DNA of 64,000 nt from CAVQEK01 sp963711495 (GTDB lineage Bacteria; Bacteroidota; Bacteroidia; Cytophagales; Cyclobacteriaceae), in the NCBI GenBank assembly GCA_963711495.1, contig CAVQEK010000004.1, forward strand, positions 1,426,001-1,490,000, given 5' to 3'. The number at the start of each line of letters is the position of its first letter. Position 1 is the stretch's first letter. A model generated the notes under the pieces. It was not told the DNA's origin, ran no database searches, and saw nothing but the letters and a program-made list of their open reading frames with translations. Below, piece after piece: positions 56,693 to 64,000 of this stretch. Made by a program: the position numbers and the translations under genes.

Positions 56693-59600
56693 ATGAAAAA
56701 TTATGGTGTAAGACTACTAATTACCATGTCAAAGTATTTTGTCTTTGGATTTTTATGCCAGTTGCTGGTCATAAGCCTGGTACTGGCAGATGAAACAAAC
56801 GCCCAGCGTAATGAAAGCATCAAAAGCGTCAATGAAGTGTATGTAAAATTGAGTTTTGACCATACACGATTGAAGGACGTATTTTCACGAATCGAATCAG
56901 AAACCGATTTCAGGTTCACGATTTTCGAAAATGAAGATTATCTGGAACATACTTTTTCCATGCCCAGGGAAAAATTGTCTGTTGAACAGTTGCTTGTCCG
57001 GATCTCCAAAGAAACAGGTCTTGTATTTCAGCAGATCAATAAGAATATAGGGGTTAAAAAGGGTTCTCGGTATGAATTGAGAAAAGATGAGCGGGTGGAA
57101 GTGGTCGCTCAGGACCGAACTATAACAGGCCGGATCACTTCCGGGGAAGACAATTCCGCACTTCCAGGGGTCAACGTCCTCATTAAAGGGACAAACCGAG
57201 GCACCCTCACGGATGTCGACGGAAACTATAAACTCGATGTACCTGACAATGCCGAGACAGTGTTGATCATCAGTTCTGTGGGCTATCAACGGGAAGAGAT
57301 CGTCATTGGAGATAAGTCGGTTATTGACATAGCACTTTCCCCGGATATCAAATCCCTCCAGGAGATCGTGGTTGTTGGCTATGGAACTCAACAAAAAAAG
57401 GACATCACCGGGGCGGTAGGTTCAGTGAAAAGCGCAGAGTTTAATAAAGGTATTATTAATTCTCCGGGACAACTGTTGCAGGGTAAAGTATCCGGAGTAC
57501 AGGTAACTTCCTCCAGTGGAGCGCCTGGCAGTGGTCAGCGAATAATTATCCGGGGTCAGGGCAGTATCAGGCAGGGAACCGGGCCTTTATTTGTCGTTGA
57601 TGGATTTCCCCTGGGACTGGCGGGAACCGGTTCAGCAGATAGCCCCTTAAACTTTATAAATCCTGACGATATCGAATCGATTGATGTACTGAAAGATGCC
57701 TCTGCAACGGCTATTTATGGTGCCCGTGGTGCAAATGGCGTTGTCATTATCACCACAAAGAAAGGAAAAGCCGGGGTTTCCAGAGTATCCGTCAACTCAA
57801 ATTTTGGGATCTCTAATATAGCAAGAAAAATACCCGTTTTTTCCGCGGATGAATTTCGTAAACAGGTTGTTGAAGTTGGAGGTAATTTGGAAGACAGAGG
57901 TGGGAATACCAACTGGCAGGATGAATTGACCCAAACGGCAATTACCAATGACCATAACCTGGTTTTGCAGGGAGGTAACGAAAATTTCAATTACCGGGCA
58001 TCACTTGGATATTTAGACCAGCAAGGAATAGTAATTAATACAGGTATAAAAAGGTACAGCGGTAGGGTTGGTGCCACTCAAAAGTTAATAAACGGAAGGC
58101 TAAATATCGATTTTAACCTGAGTACAAGTATTGAGTCAAGTGACAATGCACAGCAGGGCACGCTGGTTTCAGAGATGTTGGATTTCAATCCAACTTATCC
58201 GGCCCGTGATGCCAATGGAGACCCTGTTAAATATCCGGACCTCATGAATCCACTTATTCAAGCTGAGCTATATAAGGATTTCAGCGAGAATCGACGGACA
58301 ATTTTAAACATTGCACCTTCTTTTGAGATAATTGAAGGTCTGGTTTACAAGCTCAATTTTGGTTATGACAACATTTCTAGTGATGCTGACAATCAAAGTA
58401 TGCCAAATGCCGACCCATTCGAAAGGGGAAGATTGCAGCAAACGTATTTTAACGGTCGTAATACCCTGATTGAAAATTATTTAACTTACACTTTTGGTAT
58501 AGGTGATGATCACAATTTTACAATTTTAGCAGGACATTCATACCAGGAAATATATAACAGGTGGAGGAGTTGGAGTGTTGACATTTTTCCTGATAATGGT
58601 GTAGAACCCCGATATAATCCAGGTTTAGGTCAACAACTCAATTTGGTGGACAACCATCCCGAAGGATGGGCCAACATCAATGAACTGCAATCCTTTTTCG
58701 GAAGGGCAAACTATGACTTTAGAGACAAATACATGGTCACTGCTACGGTGAGGGCCGATGGCTCATCCAAATTCGGTGAAAACAACAAGTATGGTATATT
58801 TCCGTCTTTTGCCGCTGGATGGAGAATATCTGAAGAGCCATTTATGGAGTCATCACTTTTCAGTAATCTGAAACTAAGAGCAGGATGGGGACAGACGGGT
58901 AATCAGGAAATCCCCAATAAAATTACTCAAGCTTCCTACACTACACAGATTTCGAGTCAGAATAGTTACCCACTCGGTGGCAACGAACCTCCATATACTG
59001 CCGGAACAACTTTTGTTCGATTGGCAAATCCCGACCTTCAGTGGGAGGTTTCAACACAAACAAACGTGGGACTTGATTTCGGATTATTTGATGGAGCGCT
59101 GTCAGGAACTTTGGATTATTTCAACAAAGTATCCAGTAATATATTGCTTGAAGTAGTACCTCCGGATCCTATTCAGCCGGCTACAACATATTGGACCAAC
59201 GTCAAAGACATGCATATTACCAATAAGGGTCTGGAACTGGCACTGGATTATCAGCACCGAAATGATAATGGATTTTCCTATTCTGTTGGAGGTAATATTT
59301 CCTTTATTAACAATGATGTTGAAAATTCTCCCTTTACGATCCTGACGACAGGTTCAGCCTCAGGCTCCGGCCTCACGGGTGCCACGATCAATGGTTTGAT
59401 TAATGGGAATCCAATCGGATCATTTTATATGAAAAGGTTCCTGGGAATTGGATCTGATGGCTTATCGATTTTTGAAGAATCTGAAGATGGAGGGCGAATG
59501 GTAACAGGAAGTGCATTGCCAGATAAGATGTACAACCTGTATGCAAATGTAAACTTTAAAAATTTCGATTTCGGTGTGAATTTCAATGGTGTATCAGGTA

Positions 59601-59998
59601 ATATGATCTACAACAATACGGCCATGAATAAATTTTATAAAGCGAAATTAGCCAACTCATTAAATACAACGGATAAAGCCATCGAGTATCCTGAAGAAAG
59701 TATTATCAATTCTTCATCCGTTTCTACCCGATACCTGGAAAATGGTTCATTCTTTCGCTTAAATAATGTGACCCTGGGGTACAATTTCGATACGGAGGCC
59801 ATGGGCATTGGAAGCTGGCTGAAGGAATTGCGTTTATCGTTGACAGGACAAAATTTGTTTGTCATTACTGATTATTCGGGATTTGACCCGGAAGTAAATC
59901 AGGATCGCTCCATTGATGGAATCCAGTCGTTTGGAATAGATCTGGATGGATATCCAAAAGCCAGAACATTTGTGGTTGGACTCAACGTAACATTTTAA
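56693..59998 (+). CDS. SusC/RagA-family TonB-linked outer membrane protein with STN domain
   Basis: 1101 residues. Sec signal (about 1-38), an STN domain (about 55-125) that contacts the FecR anti-sigma factor, a CarboxypepD_reg-like domain (about 143-216: RTITGRITSGEDNSALPGVN, GTNRGTLTDVDGNYKL), a TonB box-like segment (LQEIVVVGYG), plug (about 235-350: IRGQGSIRQGTGPLFVVDGFP, DASATAIYGARGANGVVIITTK) and a barrel ending in FVVGLNVTF. It imports oligosaccharides or other large ligands bound by its SusD partner. The STN domain makes it a transducer that can switch on its own locus. Confidence 0.97.
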   Translation: MKNYGVRLLITMSKYFVFGFLCQLLVISLVLADETNAQRNESIKSVNEVYVKLSFDHTRLKDVFSRIESETDFRFTIFENEDYLEHTFSMPREKLSVEQLLVRISKETGLVFQQINKNIGVKKGSRYELRKDERVEVVAQDRTITGRITSGEDNSALPGVNVLIKGTNRGTLTDVDGNYKLDVPDNAETVLIISSVGYQREEIVIGDKSVIDIALSPDIKSLQEIVVVGYGTQQKKDITGAVGSVKSAEFNKGIINSPGQLLQGKVSGVQVTSSSGAPGSGQRIIIRGQGSIRQGTGPLFVVDGFPLGLAGTGSADSPLNFINPDDIESIDVLKDASATAIYGARGANGVVIITTKKGKAGVSRVSVNSNFGISNIARKIPVFSADEFRKQVVEVGGNLEDRGGNTNWQDELTQTAITNDHNLVLQGGNENFNYRASLGYLDQQGIVINTGIKRYSGRVGATQKLINGRLNIDFNLSTSIESSDNAQQGTLVSEMLDFNPTYPARDANGDPVKYPDLMNPLIQAELYKDFSENRRTILNIAPSFEIIEGLVYKLNFGYDNISSDADNQSMPNADPFERGRLQQTYFNGRNTLIENYLTYTFGIGDDHNFTILAGHSYQEIYNRWRSWSVDIFPDNGVEPRYNPGLGQQLNLVDNHPEGWANINELQSFFGRANYDFRDKYMVTATVRADGSSKFGENNKYGIFPSFAAGWRISEEPFMESSLFSNLKLRAGWGQTGNQEIPNKITQASYTTQISSQNSYPLGGNEPPYTAGTTFVRLANPDLQWEVSTQTNVGLDFGLFDGALSGTLDYFNKVSSNILLEVVPPDPIQPATTYWTNVKDMHITNKGLELALDYQHRNDNGFSYSVGGNISFINNDVENSPFTILTTGSASGSGLTGATINGLINGNPIGSFYMKRFLGIGSDGLSIFEESEDGGRMVTGSALPDKMYNLYANVNFKNFDFGVNFNGVSGNMIYNNTAMNKFYKAKLANSLNTTDKAIEYPEESIINSSSVSTRYLENGSFFRLNNVTLGYNFDTEAMGIGSWLKELRLSLTGQNLFVITDYSGFDPEVNQDRSIDGIQSFGIDLDGYPKARTFVVGLNVTF

Positions 59999-60008
59999 TT
60001 ATTCTGAC

Positions 60009-61712
60009 ATGAAGACAAACATGAAAAATACAATAAAAATAGCCTTATTGGCATTTGTCATATTTTTTGGCAGTTGCACAGACCTGCAAGAGCAAATATT
60101 AGATGAATCCTTATCAGGTGGGGCATTGGAAACTGATCTTGTTAAAGGATCCGTAGCGCCGGCCTATGGAATGTTGCCGGAGTTTTACAGGCACACAAGA
60201 TATTTTGCGGTTCAGGAAATTTCTACGGATGAGGCAATCCTGCCCTATCGCGGAGGAAGAGATTGGGGAGATAATGGTATTTATATCGAGTTGCACCAGC
60301 ACACCTATACGCCGGTACACAGCAATGTTCAACAATGTTGGGATTATCTGACCACCATGATCTCAAGGACTGTTACGGCCATAAATGTTCTGACCCCATT
60401 GGCGGAAACTGATGCGGAAGCCAAAACATTCCTGGCCGAAGTAAGAGGACTCAGGGCTTTTTACAATATGCTTGTACTTGATCTTTGGGGAATAGCATTT
60501 CAGAAAGATGAACAAGGTGAACTATCTGTCATTCTTCGGGGAAACGATGCCGTTGAATATATCAGATCTGAGTTTGAATCTGTTGTCGGTGATTTAAGAA
60601 CAGATGTCGGCCCCGGGCGATTGACCCAGGCTGGGGTTTATGGATTATTGGCACGTCTTTATCTCAATGCCGCAGTTTGGCGTGATCCGTACGCCGCTAC
60701 TTTTAATTTTACGGATGCCGATATGGACAAAGTCATTGAGTACAGTAACATGGTCATCAATTCGGGACAATTCGAAATGTCTCCTGAGTATTTTGCCTGT
60801 TTCAATAACGACAACCATACCAATAAAGAGTTGGTATTTGCCGTTGACCAACGGCCCGATCTGAATGGAAATAACCGTATGTCTTACTTTTCCATGTCGG
60901 ATAATTTTTACGGAAATCCTTTGTATCCCAAAGGAAACGGTACCGATGGTCCGGCTATAACGCCCGATTTCTATGAGTCATGGGTACAGGCGAATGGATC
61001 GGTGGATCCGGCTGAAGCGGATTGCCGGTTCTGGTGGGAGCGGATGATCATTCCATCGGATTCATGTATTGCAGCGGAAGATTTCGAGGTTAACCGTGGT
61101 ATTTACCGGGGATTACAATACGGTTTGCAAAATACCGGAAGGCAGTTGCCATTTATCCAGTGTGATGATGGAGGTTATAAAATTGGACCGCTTCGTGACT
61201 GGAGGCGGGCAGAAGCAAATGCTTTTGTGGATTTTACCGAAGAGATCAACTTTACGGCTGAAGGCAGTGATTATAACACAGGATACCGTGTGGAAAAATA
61301 TCAGTGGAGTAAATCTTCTGACGATGGAAGAAACAAAGGGGAAGCCGATTTGGTCATTGTGCGTCTGGCAGATTTGTACATGATGAGGGCCGAAGCAAAG
61401 TTGCGAAAAGGCGATGCCTCGGGTGCACTAGCCGATGTAAATTTTGTGAGAGCCTCAAGGACAGCACGTCCGGATGTAACACCGGCACCACTGACTGAAA
61501 TGGATCTTGACATTCTGTTTCGTGAGCGTGGATTCGAATTTTACTGGGAACACCAAAGAAGGACTGATATGATCCGGTTTGGGAAGTACGAAGATACCTG
61601 GACGGAAAAAACAGACAGCGATGTTAAAAAACGCCTTTTCCCGATTCCCCAGTCCGCTATTGACGGAGCATCTGAAAACCCCGGATATTTAGTGCAAAAT
61701 GATAGTTACTAA
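60009..61712 (+). CDS. SusD/RagB-family outer membrane lipoprotein
   Basis: 567 residues. Lipoprotein signal ending FVIFFGSC, then the SusD-like N-terminal part with the tetratricopeptide framework (ALETDLVKGSVAPAYGMLPE, AEVRGLRAFYNMLVLDLWG) and the C-terminal SusD/RagB domain (LYMMRAEAKLRKGDASGALADVNFVRASR, ILFRERGFEFYWEHQRRTDMIRFGKY). Caps the SusC barrel and binds the ligand. It starts ten bases after susC. Alternative start ATG at 60021 is possible. Confidence 0.96.
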   Translation: MKTNMKNTIKIALLAFVIFFGSCTDLQEQILDESLSGGALETDLVKGSVAPAYGMLPEFYRHTRYFAVQEISTDEAILPYRGGRDWGDNGIYIELHQHTYTPVHSNVQQCWDYLTTMISRTVTAINVLTPLAETDAEAKTFLAEVRGLRAFYNMLVLDLWGIAFQKDEQGELSVILRGNDAVEYIRSEFESVVGDLRTDVGPGRLTQAGVYGLLARLYLNAAVWRDPYAATFNFTDADMDKVIEYSNMVINSGQFEMSPEYFACFNNDNHTNKELVFAVDQRPDLNGNNRMSYFSMSDNFYGNPLYPKGNGTDGPAITPDFYESWVQANGSVDPAEADCRFWWERMIIPSDSCIAAEDFEVNRGIYRGLQYGLQNTGRQLPFIQCDDGGYKIGPLRDWRRAEANAFVDFTEEINFTAEGSDYNTGYRVEKYQWSKSSDDGRNKGEADLVIVRLADLYMMRAEAKLRKGDASGALADVNFVRASRTARPDVTPAPLTEMDLDILFRERGFEFYWEHQRRTDMIRFGKYEDTWTEKTDSDVKKRLFPIPQSAIDGASENPGYLVQNDSY

Positions 61713-61754
61713 AAGATCAGCGATAATTTAAAAAATTAGTAATCAGTTTTATGG

Positions 61755-61799
61755 GTGGGAAATTGGAAATAGGTTGCTTTTCCGATTTCCCACTTTTTA
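61755..61799 (+). terminator. terminator after susD
   Basis: GTGGGAAAT and, outside a bulge, GGAAA pair with TTCC and ATTTCCCAC; five Ts follow (61794-61798). It starts 43 bases past susD, closing the sigma-fecR-susCD block. Confidence 0.75.
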
Positions 61800-61976
61800 T
61801 TGGTATTTGAGATAAAAAATAGCAGATGACAGATGATTATTAATCGTATTATTTCAGGAAAGTGGTTCTGAACGTTAAGTGTACAACTTATGGTTTGACC
61901 TGATAACTACCAGGCAATAATGATCCGCCGTATTAAAATAGTTTTCTTGCTGCTTGTCATTATTCAGGGCCTTCAT

Positions 61977-63333
61977 TCAATATGTGTAAGGGGGTCTGTA
62001 TATTTTAGTCAGATAAGCATCTGCTTCCGGGTCGTCGATAAATTTTTCGGCATGCGGATTAAAATTAAGGGTGCGCTTTAACCGGGTGGCAATATTTCCC
62101 AAATGACAAAGCGATGTTGACAAGTGTCCTTCCATAATATCGGCGTTAAGGTCCTGCCACTTTCGGGATTTTACACATTGAATAAAATTCGTAAAATGAT
62201 TAACCACTGAGTCACGCTCATCAGGAATATCATTCGTAAAAACCGGGCCTTCTTTCTCTTTATAGGAAGAAAATCCACTGGGCTCGATATTAATATCACA
62301 ATAATAGGCTTTTCCATCTCCTTCATCTTCGCTTCCCATGCTCATCCATCCTTTTGATCCATAAATGAGATTTCCAACCCGTATCCCTGCTTCCGAATTT
62401 GTTCCCAGCCCACGCACTTCAAATTGTAAAATCGCTCCGTCTTCATACTCAAATTCCAGTTTCTGTATATTTGGTGTCTCCTGATCAGAATCCCATATGA
62501 AATAGTTTCCTACACCCTGTATCCTCACCGGATGCGTCCGTTTTCCCAATGCCCATCGGGCAACATCCGCTTGATGGATCCCCTGGTTTCCCAAGTCCCC
62601 ACAGCCGGTATCCCAGAACCAGTGCCACTTGTAATGAAACCGGTTTTGATTAAACGGACGATATGGGGCCGGCCCAAGGAAGGTGTTCCAATCAACTCCC
62701 TGGGGAATATCACTATCTTTTACATGTCCTATGCTTCCCCGGGGTTTCAGGCAAAGTCCCCGGGCCATATATATTTTCCCCAGGCCGCTGTCATTCATAA
62801 ATCTCATCGCATTTACGGTCGCCGTTTGGCTTCTGGCCTGGGTCCCGGTTTGTACTATTCGGTTGTATTTCCGGGCTGCTTCTACCATTTTCCGGCCTTC
62901 TTCCAGGGTATGGGATACCGGTTTTTCAACATAGACGTCTTTTCCTGCCTGACAGGCCCAAATCGTTTGCAGTGCATGCCAATGATTTGGAGTAGCAATC
63001 GAAACAGCATTGATGTCTTTGTTATCAAGAATCTTGCGATAGTCTGTTTCAATAAGGGGTTTCTTTCCGGTGAGCTTTTCAATTTCCAGTTGCGGCTTCC
63101 GGAATCAGCCGCTGGTCAATATCACAAATGGCGGCAATGTTGACATTGGAAACTTTAGAAAGTGCACGGTAATGATCTTTACCACGATTCCTGATACCAA
63201 TGACTGCAACGTTGATGGTTTCATTCGAACCAATGAAAGAGCGGTAAGCTTTTGCTCCTAATCCAATTCCGCCAAAAGCAATCCCGGCAGTGCCCATTGC
63301 GCTTTGTTTAACGAAATCCCTTCTTTTTTTCAT
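61977..63333 (-). pseudogene. Gfo/Idh/MocA-family oxidoreductase with a single frameshift
   Basis: Read on -, MKKRRDFVKQSAMGTAG is a Tat-like signal, then INVAVIGIRNRGKDHYRAL gives the Rossmann motif. The frame stops after about 84 codons. A one-base shift at about 63090-63091 (an extra A in GCAACTGG on -) restores EIEKLTGKKPLIETDYRKIL, then NAVSIATPNHWHALQT, VYVEKPVSHTLEEG and the long C-terminal domain to 61977, giving about 451 residues. Either a recent pseudogene or a sequencing error. The protein would be an exported or periplasmic NAD-dependent oxidoreductase acting on a sugar-like substrate. Convergent with the SusCD block. Confidence 0.85.
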
Positions 63334-64000
63334 CTTATCTGAATTTTAATGATAGTTTTTATTTCTTTCAATTCCGGCCATGGTCAATCATCAGATCCGG
63401 AAATTCAAAGTTGGACAATATACGGCTATTATTAATTCCGACCCTTCCCGTTTAAGATTTTGTGCAGCACGGGTTCTTCTAAGGAGATATGCATTGGGCA
63501 GAGTAAATATGCTGAACAGCCTGTCCTGATGCATATCGGGAGGGTTCCCCATACCCATCGAAATTGCCACTGAAATCATCGCAAGCTTCTCAACCATGAT
63601 CGTGAAGTGCTTTGTAACTACAGTTTGAAAATCGGCCTTGCATAAAGCATCTCAATATTATGAATACGCCAGCTTTTACGCTATTTGTTGGCTTCAGAAA
63701 TCAAAGATTTTAATATAAGGAGGTGCTGCAAGCGGTTCACTTGTCTGTGGTCGGGCGGAATTTCCAACAGAAATCCATTCAGATCCAAAGCAGGTGGCAA
63801 CAATTTTTTGTCTTGTCAAACCGAGAAAACTCCCGCCTGCCATATTACAAATTGTGAGTTGTTCTTTTATTCAATAATAGAATAATAAATTAAATACAAT
63901 CCGATGGATTATCCATACAATCATAATTAAAATGTAATGGCTGAAATTCTTGCCATTTTTTCTGTCAAGCAATATTAATCCAGTGAGAAGTAAAAGGATA
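63334..64000. other. right-hand end without recognised gene
   Basis: About 670 bases. Short - frames at 63391-63597 and 63694-63843 are open, but no family is recognised. The second ends in a coding-like peptide (PLAAPPYIKIFDF). It may hold another decayed gene, or the promoter region of the Gfo/Idh/MocA gene. Confidence 0.5.

Noticed and set aside
62532..63143. 203-codon frame on + over the Gfo/Idh/MocA gene
   Set aside because: It is antisense to a clearly recognisable dehydrogenase sequence on -.
63694..63843. 49-codon frame on - ending in a coding-like peptide
   Set aside because: No family recognised and too short to separate from chance; noted in the gap entry only.

Overview
The window is a piece of a Bacteroidota chromosome (Cytophagia/Saprospiria/Chitinophagia-like; the class cannot be fixed by eye). 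Reasons: a TonB/SusC-SusD pair with an FecR-type anti-sigma factor and an ECF sigma factor, a fused CcoN-CcoO cytochrome oxidase subunit, promoters with the TAnnTTTG -7 box before the stable RNA genes, few Shine-Dalgarno sequences, and a 16S rRNA of Bacteroidota type. The sequence is moderately AT-rich, with no prophage, CRISPR array or intact insertion sequence.

Layout. 0-6.1 kb: a tight cbb3 oxidase operon on + (ccoNO, ccoQ, a mono-haem ccoP, ccoG, ccoH, a SafE/DsbD_2-type membrane protein). 6.2-12 kb: one complete rRNA operon on - (16S, tRNA-Ile, tRNA-Ala, 23S, 5S) with promoter boxes upstream and a terminator downstream. 12-25 kb: housekeeping genes: purA, a STAS protein, a bifunctional RelA/SpoT homologue, tRNA-Leu, tig-clpP-clpX, lpxB, queD, hldD, a large AsmA-like protein and tRNA-Val followed by a defective second tRNA-Val copy. 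25.5-32.8 kb: an ABC permease with its PadR repressor and a likely operator, tRNA-Ser, a YihY protein, a thioesterase, mltG, a YciO-like protein and a small secreted protein.

32.8-64 kb is accessory and largely catabolic or envelope-directed: a GH3 glycosidase with an inserted PA14 domain, a cyclic-nucleotide-binding SpoIIE phosphatase, a Tat-exported phosphotriesterase homologue, a DUF5686 outer-membrane protein, three consecutive exported enzymes (ADP-ribosylglycohydrolase family, nucleoside hydrolase, endonuclease/exonuclease/phosphatase family), two methyltransferases, a gamma-glutamylcyclotransferase-like protein, TerB-like and Rrf2 proteins, a double-FKBP lipoprotein, a GH27 glycosidase, a CE15-type esterase, then sigma factor, anti-sigma factor, SusC with an STN signalling domain, SusD, and a frameshifted Gfo/Idh/MocA dehydrogenase. 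The last block looks like a substrate-induced glycan uptake locus, with GH27, CE15 and GH3 as possible partners (inference).

The most unusual signals are: near-identical 16-nt palindromes at four places inside the 23S rRNA gene; a tandem tRNA-Val copy whose anticodon arm has been replaced by a different arm carrying an ACG triplet; a tRNA-Ile remnant in the rRNA spacer; a near-perfect inverted repeat touching the padR start codon; gene remnants (DUF3500-like, Gfo/Idh/MocA); and a possible very small transcription unit at 48.97-49.25 kb. No complete new defence or mobile system was recognised.
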